64,000 nucleotides of DNA from Verrucomicrobiaceae bacterium (GCA_019694165.1 JAIBCL010000003.1:372001-436000), one strand, 5' to 3'. Shown: positions 28,917 to 38,841, numbered from the stretch's first letter. Program-made: numbers and translations. The notes: generated by a model not told the origin, from the sequence alone.

Positions 28917-30152
28917 ATGTCCGCTCCGCTTCCCCGTTTTGCCTGGCTCACCGTCGGCCTCCTCTGGCCCGTCGCACTCCTGAATTACCTCGACCGGCAG
29001 ATGCTCTCCACCATGGGCATCTCCATCAAGGCGGACATCGTCGAGCTGCAGAGCGCGGAGATGTACGGCAATCTCATGGCCGTCTTCATGTGGGTGTACG
29101 CCGTGTGCAGTCCGCTCGGCGGCATCATTGCGGATCGCGTCAGCAAACGCTGGCTCATCATCACCAGCCTCGCCGTGTGGTCATTTGTCACGTTGATGAT
29201 GGGGCATGTGCACGGCTACCGGGCGCTGTACGGCCTTCGTGCGGTGATGGGTGTGAGCGAGGCATTCTACATCCCGGCGGGCCTCGCCTTGATCGCTGAT
29301 TATCATCGCGGGGCCACCCGCTCGCTTGCGGTTGGCATTCACATGAGCGGCATCTATCTCGGCCAGGCGCTGGGAGGACTCGGCGGCTGGGTGGCGCAGG
29401 AAATCTCGTGGCGCGCCGCGTTCCAGGGCTGTGGTGTCATCGGCGTGGCGTATGCCTTTGTGCTCATCGCGCTGCTGCGGGAGCGGGACAAGGCTGATGC
29501 GGCTGACGGGTCCGATACGTCCGACCTGTCTGACAAACCCTCCGCGTTGGCGCAACCCAACTGGGCCGGCTTCATCGTCCTCATGCTCTGTTTCTCTCTT
29601 CCCAGCCTGCCCGGCTGGGCGGTGAAAAACTGGCTGCCGACGCTGTTGCAGGATCGCTTCTTGATGGAGCAGAAGACTTCGGGACTCTGGGCCACGGTCG
29701 TCGTCGCTAGCGCGGGATTTCTTGGCGTGCTGATCGGCGGCCGGCTTTCGGATCGTTTGTCGCAGGAGAATGTGCGCGGCCGCACATGGGTAAGTGCGAC
29801 GGGACTCGTCCTGATCGTCCCTGCGCTCGCCGGCATCGGACTCGCGCCGAGCTTTTGGGTTGTCATCGCCTGCACGGCGGTCTTTGGCATCGCCTTCGGA
29901 CTCTTCGACACCAACAACATGCCCATCCTCTGCCAGCTCATGCCGCCGCGGCTTCGTGCCACGGGATACGGGCTGCTGAATCTGGCCGGCATCGGCTCCG
30001 GTGCCTTCCTCACGCCCTTGCTCGGCAGGCTCAAGGACCAGGGCGTTCCGCTGGCTTACGGTTTCGCCTGCTGCGCCGTCCCGGCCCTCATCGCTGCGGC
30101 TCTCATGCTCTCGCTTCGCCCGGCGTCCCGAGATTGCGGTACCCCGGGCTGA
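28917..30152 (+). CDS. Major facilitator superfamily transporter
   Basis: I take ATG 28917, where the first transmembrane segment begins; 28797 would add a cysteine-rich leader. The 411-residue product has about 12 hydrophobic segments. Landmarks are LLNYLDRQMLSTMGISIKAD after helix 1 and GGIIADRVSKRW in loop 2-3 (the MFS motif A region). GRLSDRLSQENVRGRTW is in loop 8-9, the equivalent repeat in the second half. NYLDRQ is typical of anion/sugar-acid symporters of the ACS/hexuronate type, so import of an organic acid is plausible. The gene is 125 bp after the trigger factor gene. Confidence 0.88.
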   Translation: MSAPLPRFAWLTVGLLWPVALLNYLDRQMLSTMGISIKADIVELQSAEMYGNLMAVFMWVYAVCSPLGGIIADRVSKRWLIITSLAVWSFVTLMMGHVHGYRALYGLRAVMGVSEAFYIPAGLALIADYHRGATRSLAVGIHMSGIYLGQALGGLGGWVAQEISWRAAFQGCGVIGVAYAFVLIALLRERDKADAADGSDTSDLSDKPSALAQPNWAGFIVLMLCFSLPSLPGWAVKNWLPTLLQDRFLMEQKTSGLWATVVVASAGFLGVLIGGRLSDRLSQENVRGRTWVSATGLVLIVPALAGIGLAPSFWVVIACTAVFGIAFGLFDTNNMPILCQLMPPRLRATGYGLLNLAGIGSGAFLTPLLGRLKDQGVPLAYGFACCAVPALIAAALMLSLRPASRDCGTPG

Positions 30153-30200
30153 CACGGATCGGATAGGAGGAATCGGTTCAGGCACGGGCGATGTCGCCAG

Positions 30201-31178
30201 TCACGGCCTGCGCAACTGCGCCTCGACACTCGCCGCCACCGCAGTAGCGAGCACTTCGTAGCCTTCGGCGGCGAAGTGAACGTCATTCGGGCGGCCATGT
30301 TTCTCCATGATCGGCTTCGCGATGGCATAGAGGTCGTCGATGGCCACGTCGCTCGACTGCATGAGCTGCACGGCGAGCTTGTTGCGCTCCTCCACGCTGT
30401 CGAATTTCCGTGTCGGCGAAAGCACGCCGCCCATCGGCACCGGCGTGGTGGTGGCAAAGACCAGCTTCGCGCCCGTGGCCTTCATCTTCACGATGAGCTT
30501 CTTCAGGTTCTCGATGTATTGCTCGCGAGAGGCACGCTGCGTGGTCTCAGAGTTGTACTTCGCATCGTGCAGGCCGAAGTTGAAGTGAATCACGTCCCAC
30601 TTTCCGTCGCCGAGCCACGCAGTCATCTTTTCGAGGCCGATCTCCGTCGCGCCGCCGTTTTGCGGGATGCGATGCACGTTCGCCTTGCCCTTCAGCTTCT
30701 CGCGCACCGGCAGCGTGTAGCCGATGGAGATCGAATCGCCGATCAACAGCACACGCGGCAGCTTCGGATCGTCCTTCACCGGCGTCATCGCGTCGTTTTT
30801 CTTCGAATCGGAGTCCGCCACACTCTCGCCCTCGTTTGCCTTGTCGAGTCCGAGCTTCTTCAACTCGGCCTGTTTCGCCAGCAACGGCTCCAACGTCGCA
30901 TCGACCGCGAGAATGGCCTTCTTCAGCGCCGACTCATAAACTGCCGTCGCCTCGCGCCAGGCCTTGCCCGCGTTCTTGTCGCGATCCGCGGGGAACTTCT
31001 TCCGGTCCTCCGTGTAGGCTTTGCGTGCGGCGCTGTATGTCTTCGCCATTTCACGCATCTCCGGCGTGCGTTTGGCAGTGATTTCAGCCTCCGCGAGCCG
31101 CTTCTTCTCCGCATCGGTGAGCGGTTCGACAGCGAAAGCATGCGCGGCGAGGAGAAGGAGGAGAAGCTGGTGTTTCAT
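30201..31178 (-). CDS. Secreted SGNH/GDSL hydrolase
   Basis: I choose ATG 31178 at the signal peptide MKHQLLLLLLAAHAFA. The 325-residue protein has a charged helical region of about 120 residues, then an SGNH esterase domain: block I RVLLIGDSISIGY, block II with the oxyanion Gly-Asn region (HRIPQNGGATEIG), block III HFNFGLHD and block V DVHFAAEGY holding the Asp-His pair. Such enzymes remove acyl groups, often acetyl, from polysaccharides. It is the last gene of the minus-strand operon, 26 bp after the DUF1501 gene, which fits deacetylation of the substrate handled by the sulfatase. Confidence 0.88.
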   Translation of the reverse strand: MKHQLLLLLLAAHAFAVEPLTDAEKKRLAEAEITAKRTPEMREMAKTYSAARKAYTEDRKKFPADRDKNAGKAWREATAVYESALKKAILAVDATLEPLLAKQAELKKLGLDKANEGESVADSDSKKNDAMTPVKDDPKLPRVLLIGDSISIGYTLPVREKLKGKANVHRIPQNGGATEIGLEKMTAWLGDGKWDVIHFNFGLHDAKYNSETTQRASREQYIENLKKLIVKMKATGAKLVFATTTPVPMGGVLSPTRKFDSVEERNKLAVQLMQSSDVAIDDLYAIAKPIMEKHGRPNDVHFAAEGYEVLATAVAASVEAQLRRP

Positions 31179-31204
31179 GACAAGATCGTGCGAAGAGGAA
31201 TGCC

Positions 31205-32596
31205 TCACGCCAGCGCTTTCGTCACCACACGCCGTTCCTCGACGCCGGTGAGACGCTGATCGAGGCCCTGATGGTGAAAACTCAGCCGCGTGTGATCCAC
31301 GCCCATGAGATGCAGGATCGTCGCGTGCAGATCGCTCACATGCACGCGATCCTCGACCGCTTTGAAGCCGAGTTCATCCGTCGCGCCGATGGCCTGGCCG
31401 CCTTTCACACCCGCGCCGGCCATCCACATCGAAAAGCCATGCCAGTCGTGGTCGCGACCCGGTTTGCCCACGCCTTCGCTCGTTGGTGTGCGGCCGAATT
31501 CGCCGCCCCACACGAGCAGCGTCTCGTCCCACAGGCCCGTGCGTTTCAGATCGGCAATCAGCGCCGCGATGGGCTGGTCCGTCTCGCCCGCATGCAGCGT
31601 GTGATTCGTGATGCAGTCGTTGTGACCATCCCACGTGTCCTCGATGTGCCCGCCGCCGGAGTAGAGCTGGATGTAGCGCACGCCTTTCTCGATGAGCCGA
31701 CGCGTGATGAGGCACTTGCGGCCAAAGTCGGCCGTGAGCGGATGATTCAGCCCATACATCTCGCGCGTGGCAGCGGATTCGCGGTCGAGATCGACCACAT
31801 CCATCGCCTCCGTCTGCATGCGATACGCGAGTTCATACGATTCGATGCGTGCATGAAGTTCCGACTGCTCGGGATGACGCGCGAGATGCTCTTCATTCAA
31901 CGCTTTGAGCAAATCGAGGCTGCGCCGCTGCGTGCGGTCGCTCGTGCCCGTCGGCGTGGCGAGATCGAGCAAGGGCGAGCCGCCGCTGCGGAACAACGTG
32001 CCCTGAAACGCCGCCGGCATGTAGCCCGCCGACCAGTTCGACGCGCTGCCGATCGGTCCGCCGCGCGGATCGGTCATCACGACATAGCCGGGCAGGTTTT
32101 GATTCGTCGAGCCCAGCCCGTAGCTCAGCCACGAGCCGAGGCTCGGCTTGCCGATGAAGATGCTGCCCGTGTTCATCTGCAAACAGCCCGACGCATGCGC
32201 CGCCGTGTCCGCATGCATCGAGCGGATCACGCACAAGTCATCCGCATGCATCGCCGTGCGCGGAAACAGGCTGCTGATCTCCAGCCCGCTCTGCCCATGC
32301 CGCGTGAACTCAAACGGCGACTGCATCAGATGCCCCACCGCTCGTCCGTTCGATCCCACCTTCGCATCGCCCGTGTAAGGCTGGCCGTGAAACTTTTTCA
32401 GCGCCGGCTTCGGATCAAACGTGTCCACTTGCGACGGCCCGCCGTTCATGAACAAGAACACGCAATGCTTCGCCTTCGCCGCAAAGTGCCCCCGCCTCTC
32501 CGTCAACGGCCCCGCCATCAAATCCGCCAGCGCCAGCCCCGCGAAGCCACCCGTGGCCCGCAACAAGCAATCGCGTCGTGTGAATAGAGAGTTCAT
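31205..32596 (-). CDS. DUF1501 domain-containing protein (Tat-exported, sulfatase-like fold)
   Basis: The start ATG 32596 gives a Tat-like signal with FTRRDCLLRATGG near the N-terminus and 463 residues in all. The family pattern is clear: KAKHCVFLFMNGGPSQVDTFDPKPALKKFHGQ, GSWLSYGLGSTNQNLPGYVVM, YIQLYSGGGHIEDTWDGH, LVWGGEFGRTPTSEG, and GRDHDWHGFSMWMAGAGVKGG. DUF1501 proteins have an alkaline-phosphatase-like fold and in Verrucomicrobia and Planctomycetes nearly always follow a PSD1 gene, as here with a 4-bp gap. Their reaction is not established. A periplasmic partner of the cytochrome-like PSD1 protein is the usual inference. Confidence 0.94.
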   Translation of the reverse strand: MNSLFTRRDCLLRATGGFAGLALADLMAGPLTERRGHFAAKAKHCVFLFMNGGPSQVDTFDPKPALKKFHGQPYTGDAKVGSNGRAVGHLMQSPFEFTRHGQSGLEISSLFPRTAMHADDLCVIRSMHADTAAHASGCLQMNTGSIFIGKPSLGSWLSYGLGSTNQNLPGYVVMTDPRGGPIGSASNWSAGYMPAAFQGTLFRSGGSPLLDLATPTGTSDRTQRRSLDLLKALNEEHLARHPEQSELHARIESYELAYRMQTEAMDVVDLDRESAATREMYGLNHPLTADFGRKCLITRRLIEKGVRYIQLYSGGGHIEDTWDGHNDCITNHTLHAGETDQPIAALIADLKRTGLWDETLLVWGGEFGRTPTSEGVGKPGRDHDWHGFSMWMAGAGVKGGQAIGATDELGFKAVEDRVHVSDLHATILHLMGVDHTRLSFHHQGLDQRLTGVEERRVVTKALA

Positions 32597-32600
32597 CGGG

Positions 32601-34631
32601 TCATTCAGGATAAACAAACTCGTTCAAATTGAGGATCACGCGGCAGAGCTGCTCCAGTGATTCGTTTTGCAAAAACGCATGCATCTTCGCCAGTTCATCG
32701 CTCGATGGCTCCCGACACAAAGCGAGCCGCCACGCGAGGGAGATCTGTTTTGTGGCATCATCGCCGGCTTCGCGTTTCAGGCGGGCGGCAAAGTGTTTCG
32801 CCTGTTCGTTCACGAAATCACCATTGAAGAGCGTGAGGGCCTGCGGGGCGACGGTGGTGACCTGGCGTTGGGGGCAACTGCTCACGGTATCGGCGAGGTC
32901 GAGCGTTTCGAGCATCGGCACAACGAGACCGCGCTTGATAAAGGTGTAGATGCTGCGGCGCGAGGCCTCGCGTTTATCTGAGGGCTTCCAGATCTTGTCT
33001 TTGTCGGTGTTTGCCTCCAGCGCGGCGGCGGGAATGGCGGGACGCATCGCCGGACCGAAGCGCTTCGGATTGAGCTGGCCGCTGACGGCGAGGATCGAAT
33101 CGCGAATCGCCTCAGCCTCCAGACGTCGGTAGCGAAGCAGCGAATCGTCTGATTTGACCTGTTGCCATGCCCTGCTCGTCAGAATAAGCCGGTGCAGCTT
33201 CCTCAACGACCATTTCGCCTCATGCACGAACCAGTGCGCGAGCCAGTCGAGCAGTTGGGGATGCGAGGGGGCTGCGCCCATAAGGCCGAAGTCGTTTGCG
33301 GTGCTCTCAAGGCCCTGCCCGAAATGCTGCTGCCACACGCGATTGACGATCACTCGCGCGGTGAGCGGGTTTTTCTCGCTCGCGATCCACTGCGCGAGGC
33401 CGAGGCGAGATTTTTGCCCGAGTGTTTCATTCAAGATGGCCGGCGAGGCAGGCTCAACACGATCTCCCAAACGCGAGGGCGAACCACGCAGCAGCACGTG
33501 CGTGAGCGGTGGTGTGCCTTCGGCCTGTTTCCAGGTGTAAACCTCCGTGTTGTCGATCTTCACCGTCAGTTCGGTGCGTCCTTGGCGCGGACGCTCGAGC
33601 GGATTGAAGACGGCGACGAGGCTGTAGTAGTCGCGCTGGCTCAGCGGCTCGAATTTGTGATCGTGGCAGCGAGCGCAGCCGATGGTGAGGCCGAGAAACG
33701 CCTGCCCGGTCGTGCTGACGATGTCGTCGAGTTGGTCGTAGCGATCCGTGGGCGGATCCGCGGGTTCGTCATCCCAATGACCAAGCCGCAGAAAGCCGGT
33801 GGCGATTTGTGTCTCGAGCGATTTGTCCTGCAACTCATCCCCGGCGATCTGCTCGATGACAAACCGGTCGAAGGGCTTGTCCTTGTTCAGCGCTTCGATG
33901 ACGTAGTCGCGGTAGCGCCACACGAAGGGCTTTTCCGCATCGCGCTCGTAGCCGTTGGTGTCCGCGTAGCGCACCACATCTAGCCAGTGGCGTGCCCAAC
34001 GCTCGCCGTATTCGGGACGTGTGAGGAGATCGTCGATCACGGTGGCATAGGTCTCATTCGTCGCATCACTCCCATGAGACTGATGTGAGGAATGGGAGTC
34101 ATGCGCAAAGCGCGCCTGTTCATCCAACGTCGGCAGCAGTCCGATGAGATCGAGAAACACACGACGCAGCAACGCATTCGGTGCCGCACGAGGCGCGGTG
34201 GTCTTGTCACCAAAGACAAACGCATCAATCGGATGCGCATGCGCCGACTTCGGCACCGCTGGGCGCTTCACCGGCTGAAAAGACCAGTGCTCCGAAGGCT
34301 TCTTCGGAATCACTTCATCACGCGGATAGGGCGCACCGGCCGCAATCCACTGCCGCAACGTCTCCACCTGCATCGGCGTGAGCCGCGCGCCTTCCGGCGG
34401 CATGCGTTCGTCTTCATCGTGGGATTTCACGCGTTTCAGCAGCTCTTGATGCACGTCCTTTGAGATCAGCGCACCCGCATCGAGCCGCAGATCACCTTTT
34501 TGCTTCACGGTGCCGTGGCAGGAGGCACAGCGCTCCTTCAGCAGCGGTTTGATGTCCTTCACGTAATCCACCGCGCCCGCTGCCGTCGTGGCAGCGAGGG
34601 TGAGGCAGGGAATGAAGAGGACGCATTTCAT
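32601..34631 (-). CDS. PSD1 domain protein (PSCyt1-PSCyt2-PSD1), compact form
   Basis: The 676-residue exported protein has a signal peptide (MKCVLFIPCLTLAATTAAG), PSCyt1 with heme motif CASCH near residue 36, DUF1549/PSCyt2 (from about residue 130, with a second CARCH motif), and DUF1553/PSD1 toward the C-terminus (LGLAQWIASEKNPLTARVIVNRVW). It lacks the lectin-like insert and coiled-coils of its 1043-residue paralogue at 1322-4453. Its start overlaps the stop of the FAD oxidoreductase gene as ATGA, and the DUF1501 gene follows 4 bp after its stop, so all are made from one transcript. A periplasmic c-type-cytochrome role is inferred. Confidence 0.94.
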   Translation of the reverse strand: MKCVLFIPCLTLAATTAAGAVDYVKDIKPLLKERCASCHGTVKQKGDLRLDAGALISKDVHQELLKRVKSHDEDERMPPEGARLTPMQVETLRQWIAAGAPYPRDEVIPKKPSEHWSFQPVKRPAVPKSAHAHPIDAFVFGDKTTAPRAAPNALLRRVFLDLIGLLPTLDEQARFAHDSHSSHQSHGSDATNETYATVIDDLLTRPEYGERWARHWLDVVRYADTNGYERDAEKPFVWRYRDYVIEALNKDKPFDRFVIEQIAGDELQDKSLETQIATGFLRLGHWDDEPADPPTDRYDQLDDIVSTTGQAFLGLTIGCARCHDHKFEPLSQRDYYSLVAVFNPLERPRQGRTELTVKIDNTEVYTWKQAEGTPPLTHVLLRGSPSRLGDRVEPASPAILNETLGQKSRLGLAQWIASEKNPLTARVIVNRVWQQHFGQGLESTANDFGLMGAAPSHPQLLDWLAHWFVHEAKWSLRKLHRLILTSRAWQQVKSDDSLLRYRRLEAEAIRDSILAVSGQLNPKRFGPAMRPAIPAAALEANTDKDKIWKPSDKREASRRSIYTFIKRGLVVPMLETLDLADTVSSCPQRQVTTVAPQALTLFNGDFVNEQAKHFAARLKREAGDDATKQISLAWRLALCREPSSDELAKMHAFLQNESLEQLCRVILNLNEFVYPE

Positions 34632-37282
34632 GGCTGACCCGCCTGCGTGAGCAGGCGTGCCACCCTTACGGCGAATTCACCGGCTTTCAGCGCGGCGGCG
34701 GGCAATTCGGGCGATTTTCCCATGTGCGCGGCCACGCGATCGAGCACCTGCTTTCGCTCTTCCGCGCTCAATTCGGCCTCCACGCCCCATTTCGCCTTCG
34801 AAGCTAGCGGCACGGTGCTGTCGCGATCAATCTCTCCCGGGCGGTCCATGATCTGATGCAGCGACAAAAGCTGCGTCGCTCGCCAAAGCTCGGTGCCCCA
34901 GGGCACATCGGCATACCAGCGCTGGATCAGCGTGCAGCCGGAGTCGAGCAACGCCTGCTGCACGGTGATCGTCTTCAAGGCACGAGGCTGAACGCCTTGT
35001 TTAGCCGACAGCGCGGCGATCGTGCCTGCGGCCTGACCGGTGAGCATCGTGATCGGTTGCAGGCGTGTGGCTCCATTCGCCAGACGAGACTGCGAGAGGT
35101 TTTTCTCCGCAGGGATGAAGCCGTCGATCTTCTCCGGGATGAAGACTCCAAACGGCACCTGGAACGGCCCGCCGCCGGGCTTCGGCAGCTCGCCACCATC
35201 CAGTTCCGCTTCAATCGCATGGCCCGTCTTGCCGTGATCGAGGTCCATGAAGTAGTCGCCCATCGCGACGGAAGTCGTGACATGCTTCGCCTGCTCGAAG
35301 CGACCGAGATCATGCGCGGTGAGTGTTTCCACGCCGATGATGCGGCGGCACTCGCGCACATACGGATGCTGTGGGAGATGCGCGGCGATGGCTTCCAGAT
35401 CAGGACGCAGATCAAGCGACTTCATCTTCGCGCGATTGGCTTCAGTCGCGTAGCCTTCATCTTCGGCGAGCGACCAGTTCAGGCCGAGTTCATGCTGGAA
35501 GTAATACAGCGCGCCGAGGGTTTTGTAGATGCCCTCACGTTCATCGAGACGACGCTGCGCTGTGTCTTCGATGGTAGCGACGGTCACGGGGTAATCGTTG
35601 CCGCCATTGAAGCCGCATCGCGTATGGCGCTGCCAGCTTGCCTCGCCGATGAGCGGGCTGTCACCATCGGCCATGCCGCGCCACGCGAAGTAGGACGACC
35701 AATGCCGCGGTCCTTTGTAGCCCTTGCCGGCTCCGCCCCAGATGATGGGGCCGTCGTTGGTGTATTTGCGGTAGCGTTTGCCACTGCCCTTCGCATAGCC
35801 GGGCGGCGGCTCTTTGATGATGAGATGCCCGGGCACGCCCTCGGGATACTCGCGCACGATGCAAGTCCAGGTGTGATCCTGCACGAGCGCAGTGGGATCG
35901 ATCTTGTCGCTCGTGACATTGCCCACGCGATAGCGTGCGCCCGTGAGCGGGATCACATCGCCATACTCGGAGGCGTCGATGAGCACCTTGCTCGCGATGT
36001 TTTGTGTGACGCCATTGGCAAAGGTCAGTGTCGCTCCGGTGACGGTGTCGCCCTGCTTCTTCACGGCTGAAACACTCGTGCGCAGCGACACATCGAGCAC
36101 CGCGCCGCGATCACGCACCTCCTTGATGAAGCCATACATCACGGCGCGTGCGGCCTTCGGTTCGTAGCCACCTTCCATCTGATCTGGCCATCCGTAGTAG
36201 GCCACCTGTGGGTCCTTCTGCATCGTGAGGTAATGCAGCACCATGCTCTCACTGAACTCGCGATAGATCCCACGCTCGCGCACGGGGAACTTCATCCACA
36301 CGCTGTCTTCGTCCATCGTCGTCACACCGGCAGCCGCCATTTGCCCGCCGATCCAGTCGCTCTCCTCCATCAACAAAACGCGCGCACCCAGTCGCGCCGC
36401 CTGCACCGCTGCCGCCCAGCCTCCCGTGCCAGCGCCGGCGACGATGACATCGTAGTCCTTCACGAGCGCATCCCGAGGGGTATCAAATTCAGCCGCGTTC
36501 CACTGGGCCTGCAATACAGGATAGTCCGGCTCGTTCGCGGAGATCACTGCATTGCGCTTCGCCAGTCGTGCGGGATCTGCTTTCGACTCGATGGGTTTGA
36601 GCGCGGAGATTTGAATCGAAGAGGTCGCGGCAAACCGGGTGCAACAGAAGCCGGGATTGCCCTTCTTGAACTCATCATTCACGGCGGAGAGCCGTGCTTG
36701 AGCGATTCCATCTCCATCGAAGATCATGGCTTCGATCCGGCTGCCTTCCAGGCGAAGCGACATCGACCACCGATTGCCGCTCACATACTTTTGCATGGTG
36801 ACGCGGCCCGTCGGACGTCGCTCCTTCAGGTCCTCCATCGGCACCGCGTCGAGCGCGGACTCGACGCCGTCTTTCACGATCAGCAACTCCAGCCGGTTCC
36901 CTCCCCTGAAGCGTGCGAGGTAGTAGTTGCTACGATCCTGCACACGGCCCGCGATGCCGAACGACACGCTCTCGTCATCGGTCTTGATGAAATCAGCGAC
37001 GATGATCGCATCCGCCAAAGCGCTCGCTGGCTTGGGCTCAGACGTGTAGCCGTCATACACGATGAGGCCCGTGTGATTCTTGATCGTGTGCCGGAGATCG
37101 CCTCGGCCATCCACGGCCCAGTTGCGGCTCGGGCGGATGTTGGTGAGATCGCGCCAGCCCTTGGGCGTGCGACCATACGCAGTCTGCACGAACTCCTCCA
37201 CGTAGAAGATGTTGTCGTTCGACACCGCGACAGCCTGACCAATGGAAGCCATGAGCCAGGCGATGACACACGCGCGTCTCAT
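34628..37282 (-). CDS. Secreted FAD-dependent oxidoreductase with N-terminal lectin-like domain
   Basis: The 884-residue product has a signal peptide (MRRACVIAWLMASIGQAVA). A jelly-roll, DUF1080/LamG-like region of about 200 residues follows (SFGIAGRVQDRSNYYLARF, PGFCCTRFAA). From about residue 272 there is a FAD-binding Rossmann domain (DYDVIVAGAGTGGWAAAVQ, RVLLMEESDWIGGQMAAAG). The C-terminal half has the FAD-dependent oxidoreductase pattern of this phylum (LIDASEYGDVIPLTGARY, MLTGQAAGTIAALSAKQG). It probably oxidises a sugar or other hydroxyl compound in the periplasm and could pass electrons to the PSD1 protein encoded next to it. Both ends overlap neighbouring genes as ATGA, with the sulfatase upstream and PSD1 downstream. 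Confidence 0.9.
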   Translation of the reverse strand: MRRACVIAWLMASIGQAVAVSNDNIFYVEEFVQTAYGRTPKGWRDLTNIRPSRNWAVDGRGDLRHTIKNHTGLIVYDGYTSEPKPASALADAIIVADFIKTDDESVSFGIAGRVQDRSNYYLARFRGGNRLELLIVKDGVESALDAVPMEDLKERRPTGRVTMQKYVSGNRWSMSLRLEGSRIEAMIFDGDGIAQARLSAVNDEFKKGNPGFCCTRFAATSSIQISALKPIESKADPARLAKRNAVISANEPDYPVLQAQWNAAEFDTPRDALVKDYDVIVAGAGTGGWAAAVQAARLGARVLLMEESDWIGGQMAAAGVTTMDEDSVWMKFPVRERGIYREFSESMVLHYLTMQKDPQVAYYGWPDQMEGGYEPKAARAVMYGFIKEVRDRGAVLDVSLRTSVSAVKKQGDTVTGATLTFANGVTQNIASKVLIDASEYGDVIPLTGARYRVGNVTSDKIDPTALVQDHTWTCIVREYPEGVPGHLIIKEPPPGYAKGSGKRYRKYTNDGPIIWGGAGKGYKGPRHWSSYFAWRGMADGDSPLIGEASWQRHTRCGFNGGNDYPVTVATIEDTAQRRLDEREGIYKTLGALYYFQHELGLNWSLAEDEGYATEANRAKMKSLDLRPDLEAIAAHLPQHPYVRECRRIIGVETLTAHDLGRFEQAKHVTTSVAMGDYFMDLDHGKTGHAIEAELDGGELPKPGGGPFQVPFGVFIPEKIDGFIPAEKNLSQSRLANGATRLQPITMLTGQAAGTIAALSAKQGVQPRALKTITVQQALLDSGCTLIQRWYADVPWGTELWRATQLLSLHQIMDRPGEIDRDSTVPLASKAKWGVEAELSAEERKQVLDRVAAHMGKSPELPAAALKAGEFAVRVARLLTQAGQP

Positions 37283-38841
37283 TTTGCAGTCTTTCCTTCG
37301 TTCAGGAATTCCTCCTTCGTGATGCCGCCATCGTGGTTGGTGTCGAGCTTCTTGAAGCGGGCTTCATTGGCGGCTGGATCTTTGGAAGAGGCGGTGGTGA
37401 CGAACTCATCGTGATCGATGCGACCGTCCTTGTTCTTGTCGCGGAAGGCATAGCGGGCGTCCTTGTCTTTCAATGAAGCAGGCGGTGGCGCGGTGACAGC
37501 CTCTTCGCTCTTTTGGTTCTTCTTGCCCGTCTTCGGCTCCATGCCGGGATGCGGCTTGGGCTCGGGCATGGTGGCAAGGATGGAGGCGAAGCGCGCGCGC
37601 GCGGCTTTGACCTCGGGCTCGGTGGAGTCCGTCACATCCTTGTAACCGGTGCCGTCACGGCTTTCGCCGCAGTCGAAGAACTTCTCGCCTTTGCCCGCCT
37701 TCGCTATCTCCAGCAGCCAGCGCGAGTCACGCAGCACGCGGCCGTCATCAAGGTGGCTGTAGATCCAGTCGCGATGCTTTTCCTTCTCACCGCGCAGCAC
37801 AGGGCCGAGGCTGTGACCATCGAAGGGCTCATCCTTCGGCAACGTAGCACCGCCGAAGTCGGCGAGCGTGGGCATGATGTCGGTCAGATCGGCGACTGCG
37901 CGCGAGACGACGCCTCGCTTCACACCGGGACCGCGAATGATGCAGGGCGTGCGCGCGCCGAGTTCCGTGACGGTGCCCTTGCCATCGCCGCCGGTTCCGT
38001 TGTCGCCGATGAAGATGAGCAGCGTGTTATCATCGAGACCTTCGCTTTTCAGCGAGGCGAAGAGTTTGCCCATGAGATGGTCGAGGTATTCGAGGTTCGA
38101 CTTGAAGGTCGCCGGCCACCGTTTGCCGGGGTGCACAGGATCGGGCGTTTCGAGGTGCGGGCCATGCGTGAGCACTGACGTGTAGTAGATGAAGAAGGGC
38201 TCGGATTTATGACGTCGCGCGAAGTCGATCACGAAGTCATTGAAGAAGTCCGGCCCGTAGTCGTCCGGCTTTGTGGGCAGGTAGTTGCCGTTGTCGATGA
38301 TGCTCGCCTGCCAGTAGCGCGCGGCATTGCCACCATCACCACGCTCATGCGCGGGATGCTTGATGCCGGGCGGCAGATTTTGGTCATAAGCCCACATGCG
38401 GTATTCGTCGAAGCCGCAGTCGCGCACGAGCGTGGGCAGCACACCGCTGAGCTGCCACTTCCCAGACTGCGCCGTCGTGTAGCCAGCCGACTTCATGAGG
38501 TCTGCGTGCGTGAAATGATTGCCGATCTCGGCCTTTGGATCGGTTTTCAGAGGTTTGAATGCCGGATTCGCCATGCCGAGGAAGCCGTTGTGACAGCCGT
38601 ATTGTCCGGTCATGAGGCACACGCGCGTGGGTGTGCAGAGCGGCATCGCGTAAAACGTCTCGAAGCGCGTGCCCTCCGCCGCCATGCGGTCGAGGTTCGG
38701 CGTTTGATGCACCTTGCTTCCGTAGCACGACAGCTCCTTCGCACCGAGATCGTCCGCGAGGATGAGGATAATGTTCGGCTTCGATGCAGCGGAGAGCGAA
38801 GAACTGAGGGCGAGGAGGCAGAAGATGAAGGCGCGGTTCAT
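37279..38841 (-). CDS. Arylsulfatase-type sulfatase with C-terminal EF-hand pair
   Basis: I choose ATG 38841 at the signal peptide MNRAFIFCLLALSSSLSA, giving 520 residues. The sulfatase signature is present: metal ligands IILILADDLG, the formylglycine cysteine in LCTPTRVCLMTGQYG, and later IFIGDNGTGG. The Cys-type motif needs a formylglycine-generating enzyme, not seen here. After the catalytic domain, two EF-hand loops are clear near the C-terminus (DKNKDGRIDHDE and DTNHDGGITKEE), suggesting calcium-dependent stability or attachment. The stop overlaps the FAD oxidoreductase start. Desulfation of a marine or plant polysaccharide is the likely role. Confidence 0.94.
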   Translation of the reverse strand: MNRAFIFCLLALSSSLSAASKPNIILILADDLGAKELSCYGSKVHQTPNLDRMAAEGTRFETFYAMPLCTPTRVCLMTGQYGCHNGFLGMANPAFKPLKTDPKAEIGNHFTHADLMKSAGYTTAQSGKWQLSGVLPTLVRDCGFDEYRMWAYDQNLPPGIKHPAHERGDGGNAARYWQASIIDNGNYLPTKPDDYGPDFFNDFVIDFARRHKSEPFFIYYTSVLTHGPHLETPDPVHPGKRWPATFKSNLEYLDHLMGKLFASLKSEGLDDNTLLIFIGDNGTGGDGKGTVTELGARTPCIIRGPGVKRGVVSRAVADLTDIMPTLADFGGATLPKDEPFDGHSLGPVLRGEKEKHRDWIYSHLDDGRVLRDSRWLLEIAKAGKGEKFFDCGESRDGTGYKDVTDSTEPEVKAARARFASILATMPEPKPHPGMEPKTGKKNQKSEEAVTAPPPASLKDKDARYAFRDKNKDGRIDHDEFVTTASSKDPAANEARFKKLDTNHDGGITKEEFLNEGKTAK

